NCBI GenBank assembly: GCA_028278625.1
Contig: JANQDY010000034.1
Coordinates: 1 to 14,277, forward strand
Length of the DNA stretch: 14,277 nucleotides
Direction of reading: 5' to 3'
DNA from: Thermodesulfobacteriota bacterium
GTDB taxonomy: Bacteria > Desulfobacterota > DSM-4660 > Desulfatiglandales > Desulfatiglandaceae
Of the stretch, positions 1-7,543 are shown one piece after another (position 1 is the stretch's first letter; every line of letters begins with the position of its first letter). The translations under genes were made by a program, and so were the position numbers. The notes beneath the pieces were generated by a model. It was not told where the DNA came from, made no database searches, and was given only the letters and a program-made list of their open reading frames with translations.

Positions 1-642
1 GCGTATACTTCTGGTGATGACGCCTTTGGGGCGAAACTGGCCAGTGACGGCTCACTTACCTGGAACACCTTCCTCGGAGGAAGTGGCGTCGACTACGGCA
101 ACGGCATAGCGGTTGACGGGAGCAGGAACGTGTATGTGGGGGGAAACAGCAATGCCACGTGGGGATCTCCGGTCCGGGCGTATACTTCTGGCAATGACGC
201 CTTTGCGGTCGAGCTACCGGAGACGCCGACACTCGTTGAACTGGTTTTCCTTGATGCGGCGTCGTCTGGGAATGGTGTGGTGATTACGTGGGAAACCGTC
301 TCTGAGATTGACAGTGCCGGTTTTCACATTCATCGCAGTGCAGTAGAAACGTCGGGCTACAGACAAATCACCAATGCTCTCATCCCGGCGGAAGGTTCCC
401 CTACCCAAGGCGCTACCTACCGGTTTAATGATCAAAATGTGGAACCTGGAAAAACATATTATTACAAATTGGTAGATGTGGGCACATCCGGCATTCGTTC
501 CTATTACGGTCCGGTTTCAGCAACGGTTCAGGCGGCCATTCCTACAATGACCGATACGGGTCTGATCGTCGCAGGGTTAGCCTTTTTGGCTGCAAGTGTT
601 TTCATATTAAGGAAGCGCCGCAAAGAAAATCCGAGGGCCTAA
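1..642 (+). CDS. SBBP beta-propeller repeat surface protein with IPTL-like C-terminal sorting signal (5' end off window)
   Basis: The reading frame is open from base 1, so only the last 213 residues are present. They begin in SBBP-type beta-propeller repeats: a block with WNTFLGGSG, then GIAVDG and NVYVGG. The segment AYTSGxDAFxxxL occurs twice, 59 residues apart, and the DNA for it (1-27 and 178-204) is nearly identical. Next comes a fibronectin-III-like domain (about residues 78-178), with ITWETVSEIDSAGFHIHRS and a later TYYYKLVDV strand. The end has the layout of an IPTL-CTERM sorting signal: IPTM, a hydrophobic segment, then RKRRK. The family norm is IPTLxxWG, so this is a variant. By family knowledge the protein would be exported and processed at its C-terminus by an exosortase-like enzyme. 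The function of the propeller is unknown. The TAA stop is at 640-642. Confidence 0.85.
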   Translation, partial: AYTSGDDAFGAKLASDGSLTWNTFLGGSGVDYGNGIAVDGSRNVYVGGNSNATWGSPVRAYTSGNDAFAVELPETPTLVELVFLDAASSGNGVVITWETVSEIDSAGFHIHRSAVETSGYRQITNALIPAEGSPTQGATYRFNDQNVEPGKTYYYKLVDVGTSGIRSYYGPVSATVQAAIPTMTDTGLIVAGLAFLAASVFILRKRRKENPRA

Positions 643-664
643 AGGAGTTCAAAACAGATGAAAA

Positions 665-820
665 ATGGCAAATCATCGGTTTTCTGGAAGAACCAATGAG
701 GAGGAAAAGCAGGTTTCCAAATACGAACCTCCTAAAATCAACACATACACCAGCGAAGAAATTCTGGAGCAGATCGGTCCGGCCATGGCGTGCAGTCCCT
801 CTGAGTGCGTAGGGAACTAG
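665..820 (+). CDS. Candidate RiPP (modified peptide) precursor, 51 aa
   Basis: This 51-residue ORF has a charged N-terminal half with NEEEKQ and a YEPP motif at residues 20-23. A helical acidic segment EEILEQIGPA follows at 31-40, then a short Cys-containing tail, MACSPSECVGN (41-51, Cys43 and Cys48). A YxxP leader motif, an acidic helix, a GPA boundary and a small Cys/Ser/Pro core is the layout of ribosomally made, post-translationally modified peptide precursors. YxxP is also the leader element bound by the recognition protein of lasso-peptide systems. The assignment rests on layout only, and no maturation enzyme is in the window. A strong AAAGGAG at 641-647 lies 10 bases before ATG 658, which opens a 13-codon frame, but 17 bases before ATG 665. 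Loss of one A in the run at 660-664 would explain this and would give a start at 658 reading MKMANH. The stop at 820 is clear. Confidence 0.5.
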   Translation: MANHRFSGRTNEEEKQVSKYEPPKINTYTSEEILEQIGPAMACSPSECVGN

Positions 821-875
821 CCCATTTCTAACTGTCGCAAGAAGATTGCCACGTCTTTTGGTGTCCCAAGAACCA

Positions 876-1208
876 TCAACGTCTCTTCTGGGGAATGAAA
901 ATGACTTCTCGTTCCCTTCCAATCTTTGGATCCCTAAGAATCAGTTTTCGGTCATGGACATCAGCAGGGGACAGCTTCAAGACTTCACCGATACGCATTC
1001 CACCTCGGGCCATCAATTCGAGCATCAACCGATTTCTGGTTTTATCTGTTCTGAAAATGATTTCGTCGATGACATCTTTTTCGATTACTTCCCATGAGAC
1101 GACGGGTTTTGGTCTGAACATTTTTCTCATCAAGGGGGTGTCGCACGGGTTTTGGAAATCACTGTCGATGTTGCTCTTGATGAAGTTGAAGAACGCCGAA
1201 TTAGAAAA
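876..1208 (-). pseudogene. Tyrosine recombinase (phage-type integrase) fragment
   Basis: The minus-strand translation from about 1208 down to 879 reads like the middle of a site-specific tyrosine recombinase. It holds the end of the N-terminal core-binding domain (SAFFNFIKSNIDSDFQNP) and the opening of the catalytic domain (TRNRLMLELMARGGMRIGE), with the box I arginine in GGMRIGE. The frame then ends at a TGA (876-878) soon after EVIFIPQKRR. The box II His-x-x-Arg and the catalytic tyrosine are absent, so the fragment cannot be active. Upstream codons in the same frame (beyond 1208) overlap the ribosome site and signal peptide of the next gene and show no integrase character. The piece is a scar of past integration next to the candidate peptide gene and the surface genes. 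Confidence 0.75.
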
Positions 1209-1221
1209 AAGGAGGTGAGAG

Positions 1222-2175
1222 ATGAACAGGCATGCGTCAATATTTTTTTCAGCTTTTTGTCTTCTAATTGCTTTTATTCCCTGCCAGCTATTGGCAGCCA
1301 GCATCACGGAGGACAGCGCAACCATCGGAAAGGATTGTACCGCTATGGGTTTTTCATCCACCGCCAGCGGAACGATGTCCGTCGCCATGGGTCATTTCAC
1401 TACCGCCGGTGGGCAATGTTCCTTGGCTGGCGGCCGTTTGATGCAACTGAGCGAGGATGCCGACAATACCTTCGTTTGGGGCCATGCTGATTCAGCACAG
1501 CCAATATCAACCCCTAATGCCTTTCTGATTTTCCCCGCTGGAACAGAAGGAAGCGTCGGCATAGGAACGGTATCGCCACTGGAAAAGGTCCATATTCGCG
1601 AAAAATCAGATACGCTGGGGCGGCCATTTTGTTGGACAGCGCCGGTGGAACGGGGGACGACAGTACTATGTGGGAAGCACTTTGTCCGCCAATGTCGGTG
1701 GAGCCGGACTGTTTCAGATTTATGATGACACGGCGGACTTGGCCCGATTGAATATCAATGCAGCGGGCAATGTGGGTATTGGAACTACTTCGCCCGGTTC
1801 CCTATTGGAAGTTAATGGGTCCGCAGCCAAACCTGGCGGGGCAGTTGGAGCAACAGCTCAGATGAAAGCCTGAAAGACATCACGGGTGCGTATAAGGGCG
1901 GCCTAGACGAAATTTTGACACTGAGCCCCGTTACATTTTCTTATAAGGAGATGAATCCCCGTGGACTTCCCACAAGTGAAGAGTACATAGGATTTGTAGC
2001 ACAGGAGGTTCAGGATGTGTTACCTGAAGCGGTTAGCAAGGGCGAAGACGGATATTTTGATTTTAACATGCATCCGGTGAATGTGGCATTGGTTAACGCC
2101 GTGAAAGAATTCAAGACCGAAAATGATGAATTAAGGAAAGAGATCAAGAAAATTAAAGAAGCGTTGGGTCTCTAG
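1222..2175 (+). pseudogene. Exported tail-fibre-like protein with peptidase S74 chaperone domain, three frameshifts
   Basis: A strong AGGAGGTGAGAG precedes ATG 1222, and the protein opens with a signal peptide (MNRHASIFF... to LLAA). A YadA-head-like stretch follows (ATIGKDCTAMGFSSTASG, SVAMG), then GIGTVSP and GIGTTSP collagen-like or head repeats. The end is an S74 intramolecular chaperone domain with SDESLK at 1858-1875, where the Ser and Lys five residues apart are the family's self-cleavage dyad, and EYIGFVAQEVQDVLPEAV. The last about 25 residues form a coiled coil. The coding frame moves 1 to 3 to 2 to 1, at about 1617-1621 (GGGG), 1652-1657 (GGGGG) and 1838-1841 (GGGG). Adding one G at each site restores a continuous protein of about 318 residues. 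This is either a real pseudogene or uncorrected homopolymer error. S74 domains normally help trimers fold and are then cut off. Confidence 0.8.
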
Positions 2176-2578
2176 CGCCTGATTGGGGCGAAAGGTTAAA
2201 AATAGTGCGCCGTGGCCTTCAAGAGCTTAATGCCTGCCGGAATTCTTCCTAATATTGTATTTCCGTTCAGCAATTTCCATCCCACAGAACAATACTTCCG
2301 GGGGAATTCCGTCGTTGGAGATTACGCCATCGGTTCAGGAAGCAGTTCTCAAAGCCCACAACAACGCTTTTCCAATATTGGGTGGCAATACAAGATATTG
2401 TTATTCCAATATTTTTTGAGAGAACCCAACACATTTAGAAACTACTTTCAGACAATCAAATCAAGGTCAGAGCTTGTAGCCCTCTTGGGACAGTTCAGAC
2501 AATTGGGTCCATCTATGGTATTATCTCTTCTTGGGAAACATCAATTCGGCCAAAAGATAGAGATAGAAGGAGGGAAAG
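2176..2578 (+). other. Gene-free stretch between the two S74 genes
   Basis: I see no convincing gene here. A GTG-started frame from 2212 overruns the start of the next gene and has no recognisable domain or ribosome site. The stretch includes two TTCCAATATT copies (2370-2379 and 2405-2414). The ribosome-binding site of the next gene, AGAAGGAGGGAAAG, occupies the last bases. No terminator with a T-run is visible after 2175. Confidence 0.5.
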
Positions 2579-3754
2579 ATGAAAACAAAAATTGTGTTTT
2601 CCCTGGTATCGGTGGCGCTTATGGTATTTGCTGAAAATTCCTTTGGAATGGAAGATGTGGCAGAGACCATAAACGTCGTAAAGGCACTTCCTGAGACTGA
2701 GGCATCCCTGGAGAATGATCGGATAGCGGGGACGCAAGGGACCGAAGGTGCAACAAACACCTTTTATGGCCTTGGTGCCGGTTCCAGTACTACGGGAATC
2801 GAAAATTCCTTTTTTGGACGAAGTGCCGGCTACAATAACACCCAAGGTCACAACAACTCTTTCTTTGGATACGGTTCCGGGTATCAAAATACTACCATTG
2901 GTGTCCTCTCCGGATCCTCCAACGCCTTTTTCGGATACTATTCCGGGCATGATAACACCATCGGGACCTCCAACTCCTTTTTCGGAAGCGACGCCGGGCG
3001 TACCAACACCACCGGAATTTCCAACTCCTTTTTCGGACGAAGCGCCGGGAATAAAAACACCGACGGAGCCTACAACTCCTTTTTCGGACGAAACGCCGGG
3101 CACGATAACACCACCGGATACTCCAACGCCTTTTTCGGATTGGCCGCCGGGCGTTACAATACCACCGGATCCTGGAACTCCTTTTTCGGAATGTATGCAG
3201 GGGAATCGAACGTGTCCGGTAGCGGAAATGTTTTTTTGGGCACTAATGCGGGAAACTGCAGTCCCACGGACAAATCAAACCAGCTCTTCATTGACAATTC
3301 CAACACTCCTACCCCTCTTATCTGGGGCGATTTTGAGAATGATAATGTCATCATCTACGGGAATTTCAGGGCGATCGCAACGTCCACTTCCTCCGATGGA
3401 CGCTGGAAAAAGAACATTCGACCATTGAAATCGTCTTTGGAGAAGGTATCAAATCTTCAAGGTGTTAGCTATGAATGGAAGACGGATGAGTATTCAGGTT
3501 GCGGACTTAAAGAAGGCAAACAGATAGGCCTTGTGGCTCAGGATGTAGAAGAAGTGCTGCCTGAGTTGGTATCTCAAGACAAAGATGGCTACAAAGCGGT
3601 GTCATACGCCAAACTGACCGCGGTTCTCGTTGAAGCTGTTAAGGAATTGAAGGCGAAGAATGAAAAGCAGGTGATCGAAAACGAAGCCCTCAGGGCTGAA
3701 AATGTGAATCTGAAAAAGGACATAGAGAAAATCAAGGCTATCTTGGGGATTTAG
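2579..3754 (+). CDS. Exported repeat protein with C-terminal peptidase S74 chaperone domain
   Basis: This is an intact 391-residue protein with a strong upstream GAAGGAGGGA. Residues 1-23 are a signal peptide (MKTKIVFSLVSVALMVFAENSFG). Residues about 60-225 are tandem 17-residue units of the type NTTGxxNSFFGRxAGxx, which should build a trimeric beta-helical stalk or head. A linker follows, then the S74 domain (about 268-345) with SSDGRWKK. Ser272 and Lys277 match the Ser/Lys self-cleavage pair known from phage endosialidase chaperones. IGLVAQDVEEVLPELV follows, and a coiled coil covers about 346-389. By family knowledge the domain drives trimerisation and may release itself. The signal peptide points to a secreted or surface product, not a phage tail fibre. 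The ligand is unknown. It is the working paralogue of the broken gene just upstream, with a different head region. Confidence 0.85.
   Translation: MKTKIVFSLVSVALMVFAENSFGMEDVAETINVVKALPETEASLENDRIAGTQGTEGATNTFYGLGAGSSTTGIENSFFGRSAGYNNTQGHNNSFFGYGSGYQNTTIGVLSGSSNAFFGYYSGHDNTIGTSNSFFGSDAGRTNTTGISNSFFGRSAGNKNTDGAYNSFFGRNAGHDNTTGYSNAFFGLAAGRYNTTGSWNSFFGMYAGESNVSGSGNVFLGTNAGNCSPTDKSNQLFIDNSNTPTPLIWGDFENDNVIIYGNFRAIATSTSSDGRWKKNIRPLKSSLEKVSNLQGVSYEWKTDEYSGCGLKEGKQIGLVAQDVEEVLPELVSQDKDGYKAVSYAKLTAVLVEAVKELKAKNEKQVIENEALRAENVNLKKDIEKIKAILGI
2756..3253 (+). repeat. Tandem 51-base coding repeat (17-residue NTTGxxNSFFGRxAG units)
   Basis: About nine to ten imperfect units lie inside the second S74 gene. 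The best-kept run covers residues 143-210, where four consecutive 17-residue units share N-T-x-G-x-x-N-(S/A)-F-F-G and a later A-G. The DNA keeps a CCAACTCCTTTTTCGGA core almost unchanged (for example 2970-2986 and 3021-3037), which suggests recent duplication or gene conversion. One unit near residues 104-120 carries an insertion. The other reading frames across these units stay open and give repetitive shadow translations that are not genes. Confidence 0.85.
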
Positions 3755-3946
3755 CCACCATCGATAAAAAAATATCATTAGGGTCTCTGGAAAATCCCGT
3801 AATTTCAGGTATAAGCCACATCTCTAAATTATGTCTCAAACCGCTTTAGTCGTCTCATGAGCCCATTTCCAAGATTCAGGCAGCAATGAACTCACTGTAT
3901 ACAGCCGATGTCTTCCATTTCTGTTTGAATCCAGACGCCCCTGCTG

Positions 3947-4717
3947 TCAGAACATGTAAGGAACGGCGGGTTCCTTGATCGGTTTTATCAGGGGCTTTGA
4001 AATCACCGGCACGGGTTTGCCGTTGATTTCCCGAACCTCGAAAGTGCCATCCACCTGCACCCATTGGTCTTTGTTAAATGTCTTTGAGTCCTTCAAATCC
4101 AGTGCAATGGGCAAGGGGAGCGCATCAGCGGCACAACAGTTGATCAAAAAGCGGTATACGGCGGTGTCAATGCCTCCCAAATGTGATTTGAGCTGTTCGT
4201 CACGCAGAATCATACCGGTGACAATGACCCGTTTCCCTTTGTAGGCATCCATATTGCGGTAGATTCTTATGATCGTATCCTCTTTCTGCTTTTTCGTGGG
4301 GCCATCATCCTTTTCCGGAATCAGGAAGGGTTCCGGATTGTCTTTGGCACCGCGGGATAATGGGCCGGATTGGGTCTCCCGGCCCATGGTCTCGGTTTGG
4401 ATGCCGATGAACCGTTTCTTAAAGGTTTGATTCCCCAACATTTTGTCCGGCATGGCCACAAAATAGAGAATCGGGACCAGCAATACCAGCAATCGCAAAA
4501 CAGCTGAAGCGTCCATTTCCGCACTTTTCCAACGCGACATGGCCGTCGCCGTGAAACCCATGGCGATAATGAGTGCCACGGCCAGGAGCAAGCCGAATTC
4601 CGGCCGAAGGAACGCCACATAGCGATTGCTGGCCAGCAGATAGACCAAAAAGCCGGACCAGGCCGCGAACAGAATCGGATGGAGCCATCCCCTGAAGTTC
4701 ACTTGCCGCGAATTCAC
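3947..4717 (-). CDS. TIGR03943/DUF1980 membrane protein, partner of the upstream permease (YcgQ-like)
   Basis: This 256-residue protein starts at GTG 4717, and GTGA overlaps the stop of the permease gene by four bases. A G-rich site (GGGGGGA) lies just before it. Three hydrophobic segments are visible: about residues 12-30, 41-60 and 73-90. A hydrophilic linker with SRGAKDNPEP follows, then a C-terminal soluble domain (about 147-256). That domain has the features of the DUF1980 family: GKRVIVTGMI, the NCCAADALPLPI motif (193-204) and DQWVQVDGTF. The pair COG0701 permease plus DUF1980 recurs across bacteria, and Bacillus YcgR/YcgQ is an example. Its reaction is unproven. Being last in a znu operon supports a role in zinc or other divalent metal movement, possibly as a periplasmic metal-handling partner; this is inference. 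Open codons in frame upstream of 4717 lie inside the permease gene and are not used. Confidence 0.8.
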   Translation of the reverse strand: MNSRQVNFRGWLHPILFAAWSGFLVYLLASNRYVAFLRPEFGLLLAVALIIAMGFTATAMSRWKSAEMDASAVLRLLVLLVPILYFVAMPDKMLGNQTFKKRFIGIQTETMGRETQSGPLSRGAKDNPEPFLIPEKDDGPTKKQKEDTIIRIYRNMDAYKGKRVIVTGMILRDEQLKSHLGGIDTAVYRFLINCCAADALPLPIALDLKDSKTFNKDQWVQVDGTFEVREINGKPVPVISKPLIKPIKEPAVPYMF

Positions 4718-5880
4718 CGGGTCCCCCCGTTCCACAATTGGAGAACCGTCGCAACCCCCAGAACCGCCGCCAGAATGAGCAATGCCAGGACAACAATGGC
4801 CCTGCGCTTGAAAACACTCTGATACATGAGCAACAGCTTGAGATCGAACATGGGGCCGGTCAACATAAAGGCCAATTGCGCCGGAACAGAAACCAGGCCC
4901 TGAAAAGACGCCGCGATAAAAGCATCCGCCTCTGAACACAGGTTGAGTAAGACCGCCAACCCCATCATCAATACCACGGACAACAGCGGTGCACCGGCCA
5001 GGTTCAAAAAGCTTGAACGGTCCACATAGGTCTGTGCCAGTGCGGCGATGAAAGCGCCAATGATGAGATAATGCCCCACTGCCAAAAAGTCGTCCATGGC
5101 ATGACAGAATGCGGCCCCCACCCTGTCCCCCAGACGGTTTGACGGCGCTCTGTGAGACGTGCCGCATCCGCATTGGGAATCGACTGTATGATCCAGATCC
5201 ACAATGGATACAAGCCCCGTGTGGCTGCAACCCCCAGCCCCATGGCTTTCAGGCGATGGAGAGCCACAACAGCCACAGGAAGGATCATCTCCATGGGTTT
5301 CGACGCTGTTTTCTTTGATGGCAGTGCCGCTCCGGAATATCCGCCCCATGATGAGCCCTATGACAACGGCGATGCCATAGCCCAGAGCCATTCGCAGAAT
5401 AACAATACGCCAGTCAAAAGCATAGGCGAGGGCAGTTGAGGCGGCCACAATGGGATTAACTATCGGCCCGCCGAGAAGATATGCAATGGCCGCGGAGATG
5501 GGGAGGCCTTTGCCGATGAGCCGTCGCACAACCGGCACCACGGCACATTCGCAAACGGGAAAGATGATCCCCGCCCCGGCTGCCATGCACACGGTCAGCC
5601 AACCCTTTCCGGGCACGATTGCGGCCAGGCGCTCCCGGCTCACGAAGGATTCGATAACCCCGCCAACCAGTGATCCCACCAACATGAACGGGATGGCCTC
5701 AAGCACGATACTGATAAAGACAATGGCGAGTGCTCCCAAAGAATCGGAATCGGTGCCCTTGGGAAGGAAAAAAACCGCCGCAATCAGAAAAAGGGCTGGA
5801 AGGTATTCGATCTTTTTTCCTTTTGGAGCGGCGCCATTGGGGCCATGGTGATCAGGTATGGTGCTCTGATTATGGAACAT
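4714..5880 (-). CDS. COG0701/DUF318-type permease with Cys/His-rich cytoplasmic or external loop (YcgR-like)
   Basis: This is a 388-residue polytopic membrane protein. Two hydrophobic halves (about 26-183 and 255-383) flank a polar loop. The first half has the family's FPVCECAVVPVVRR (107-120) and the GGPIVNPIVAAS (137-148) motif. The second has LLNLCSEADAFIAASF (311-326). These are typical of predicted permeases in the ArsP-like superfamily. The loop at 193-245 holds six Cys (202, 204, 205, 218, 237, 239) and five His (196, 213, 220, 231, 243), as expected of a metal-binding insert. The ATG start at 5880 overlaps the 3' end of znuB by 11 bases, so translation is probably coupled. Context predicts a zinc-linked role. 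Substrate and direction cannot be read from the sequence, and an arsenic-type substrate is the main alternative. Confidence 0.8.
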   Translation of the reverse strand: MFHNQSTIPDHHGPNGAAPKGKKIEYLPALFLIAAVFFLPKGTDSDSLGALAIVFISIVLEAIPFMLVGSLVGGVIESFVSRERLAAIVPGKGWLTVCMAAGAGIIFPVCECAVVPVVRRLIGKGLPISAAIAYLLGGPIVNPIVAASTALAYAFDWRIVILRMALGYGIAVVIGLIMGRIFRSGTAIKENSVETHGDDPSCGCCGSPSPESHGAGGCSHTGLVSIVDLDHTVDSQCGCGTSHRAPSNRLGDRVGAAFCHAMDDFLAVGHYLIIGAFIAALAQTYVDRSSFLNLAGAPLLSVVLMMGLAVLLNLCSEADAFIAASFQGLVSVPAQLAFMLTGPMFDLKLLLMYQSVFKRRAIVVLALLILAAVLGVATVLQLWNGGTR

Positions 5881-6739
5881 GTCGTTCTCCGCGGAAAAGA
5901 TGAACCCCTGAACTGATGAGGAACCAGCAGAAGGCGACCAATATCACCGTTGCGCCAGTGGCGGTGCGAGCCCAGTCCTGGGCCGAGATCAGCAATCCCA
6001 TGACCGCCGAGGTGACACTCACCAGAAGTGCCCACCAAACCATGCCTCCCGCTGAACGGGCCAGGTTTCGGGCCGTGGCTGCCGGCACGATCAGCATTGC
6101 CGTCACCAGCAGTACGCCAACGGCCCACACCGAAAAAATGACCACCAGGGACAAAAGCCCCGCATAAATATACTGGTAGATGCTCACGCGCACACGGTGC
6201 ACCTTGGCCAGGACCGGGTTAAGGCCGATATAGAACATCCGATTGTACCCATAGACCTGAAAAAAGACCAGGACCGCCAGAAGAAGAATCATGACCCAAA
6301 TATCACCCTCTTTGATGGTGAGGATGTCGCCGTATAGAAACCGTTGAATATCGCGGACCACATTCTTGTCCCGGCTGACAACCGCCAGGCCAAAGGCGAT
6401 GACCCCCGAGAAGAACACGCCGATGACCGTGTCGGTGGGCAAAGTGCTCCGGCGTTGGCCGGCAACAATGGCCAATCCCACGACCAGGCCAAAAGCGGGC
6501 ATGGTCCAGCGGGGGCTGACCGCAATGATGAGTCCGAATGCAACACCCGTAAACGCCGAGTGACTGATGGCGTCGGCAAAGAAGGCCATGCGAAAGTTGA
6601 CCACATGAACACCCATCAAAGCCGTCATGGGGGCCAGAAGTAAGAGGCCCAACAGGGCTTGCTGCATGAATCGCATCTGCATGGATTCGAAGGGGAGTAC
6701 TTTGGGGATGAATGCATAAAACACGCTTAATTCAGGCAT
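5870..6739 (-). CDS. znuB: Zinc ABC transporter membrane permease ZnuB
   Basis: This 289-residue ABC-3 family integral membrane protein forms the zinc channel with ZnuC at the inner membrane. I chose ATG 6739 (MPELSVFYAFIPKVLPFES) because it overlaps the znuC stop by eight bases (ATGCCTGA). The longer open frame up to 6886 lies inside znuC and reads as low-complexity, non-membrane sequence. The coupling segment FFADAISHSAFTGVAFG is the conserved EAA-like loop of the family, followed by several hydrophobic helices including a GVLLVTAMLIVPAATARNLA segment near the C-terminus. Length and motif order match ZnuB/MntB-type permeases. The zinc assignment over manganese rests on the neighbouring His-rich ZnuA and the operator. 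The TAA stop lies within the first codons of the downstream permease. Confidence 0.92.
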   Translation of the reverse strand: MPELSVFYAFIPKVLPFESMQMRFMQQALLGLLLLAPMTALMGVHVVNFRMAFFADAISHSAFTGVAFGLIIAVSPRWTMPAFGLVVGLAIVAGQRRSTLPTDTVIGVFFSGVIAFGLAVVSRDKNVVRDIQRFLYGDILTIKEGDIWVMILLLAVLVFFQVYGYNRMFYIGLNPVLAKVHRVRVSIYQYIYAGLLSLVVIFSVWAVGVLLVTAMLIVPAATARNLARSAGGMVWWALLVSVTSAVMGLLISAQDWARTATGATVILVAFCWFLISSGVHLFRGERHVP

Positions 6740-7541
6740 GGCCGGGCTCTTTTGAACAGCAAGGCAATGAGCAGGCGGATCTTTCGTCGGGCAAGGCACG
6801 GCGGTCCACCAATCCCATGTGCAGACCGAAAATCGCGGTGAGGGTTTCGGCGGTGAGCACCTCCCGGGGAGGGCCTTGAGCCGCAACCTTGCGATTGAGG
6901 CATATGACGTGGGTGGCGTGGTGGGTCACCGTGGGAAGGTCGTGGCTGACCATCAGTTGCGTGAATCCGCGTTCACGGCGCAGGTTTTCCAGCAGCTCAC
7001 AAAAGACATGCTCACCTTGAAAGTCAATACCGGAGGCCGGCTCGTCCAGCACCAGCAGGTCCGGCTCCTGTCCGAGGGCCAACGCCAGCAAGACGCGTTG
7101 TATCTCCCCGCCGGAGAGGGCGCCGATCTTTCGTTTTTCCAGGGTATCCACCTTTACGGATCTTAAGAGTTCCATGGCGCGCTCGCGATGACGGGGCCGC
7201 ACACCGAAAAAAAGCGGGCCGCGCTGCCATCCCATGACCATGAACTCCAGCACGGTGAGGGGCATGCCCCGGTCAAACTGAAGTCGTTGCGGTACATACC
7301 CGATGCACAGGTGTCGGCCCTTCCCGGCGCCGGATATCCGGATGGCGCCGGTATACGACACTTCTCCCAAAAGGGCGAGCAACAGCGTTGTCTTTCCAGC
7401 CCCATTGGGTCCGACGATGGCCGTACAACTCCCCTCAGGAACCCATGCCGATACACCGTCGAGGATTGAATTGCCGCCAAGGCTTACCGTGACGTTTTCA
7501 AACATCACTGCAGCCCCGTTGGAGCGGCGGATAAATGCCAT
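6732..7541 (-). CDS. znuC: Zinc ABC transporter ATP-binding protein ZnuC
   Basis: This 269-residue cytoplasmic ATPase powers zinc import through ZnuB. All ABC signatures are present in order: Walker A GPNGAGKT (44-51), Q-loop Gln85 in YVPQR, signature LSGGE (142-146), Walker B LLVLDE (162-167) and the switch His200 in MVSHD. The protein starts at ATG 7541, two bases after the znuA stop, and its end overlaps znuB. It ends with a Cys/His-bearing tail (SACSLPCCSKEPGHA) that is not part of the ABC core. This tail might bind metal, or it may only be the by-product of the overlap coding for the start of ZnuB. Confidence in the family is very high. Confidence 0.94.
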   Translation of the reverse strand: MAFIRRSNGAAVMFENVTVSLGGNSILDGVSAWVPEGSCTAIVGPNGAGKTTLLLALLGEVSYTGAIRISGAGKGRHLCIGYVPQRLQFDRGMPLTVLEFMVMGWQRGPLFFGVRPRHRERAMELLRSVKVDTLEKRKIGALSGGEIQRVLLALALGQEPDLLVLDEPASGIDFQGEHVFCELLENLRRERGFTQLMVSHDLPTVTHHATHVICLNRKVAAQGPPREVLTAETLTAIFGLHMGLVDRRALPDERSACSLPCCSKEPGHA

Positions 7542-7543
7542 GT

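Noticed and set aside
2212..2634. Open frame between the S74 genes
   Set aside because: It has a GTG start, no ribosome site and no recognisable motif, and overlaps the start of a well-supported gene.
2513..3103. Long minus-strand frame rich in PGxxSEKGVGGSG
   Set aside because: It is the antisense reading of the 51-base repeat in the S74 gene; the plus frame has a ribosome site, signal peptide and known domain.
2748..3428. Plus-strand frame rich in TPTPFSD repeats
   Set aside because: It is a shifted reading of the same repeat, with no ribosome site and no domain.
819..3885. Shared AGCCCATTTC at about 819-831 and 3858-3870 as possible element ends
   Set aside because: The match is too short, and flanking bases diverge at once; no inverted repeat or target duplication was seen.
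3947..5230. One long minus-strand frame suggesting a 427-residue protein or a permease frameshift
   Set aside because: The part above 4717 is a shadow of the permease gene. Both real genes are complete, with a GTGA overlap, so no frameshift is needed.
6740..6886. N-terminal extension of ZnuB
   Set aside because: It lies inside znuC and has no membrane or family character; ATG 6739 gives the usual length.
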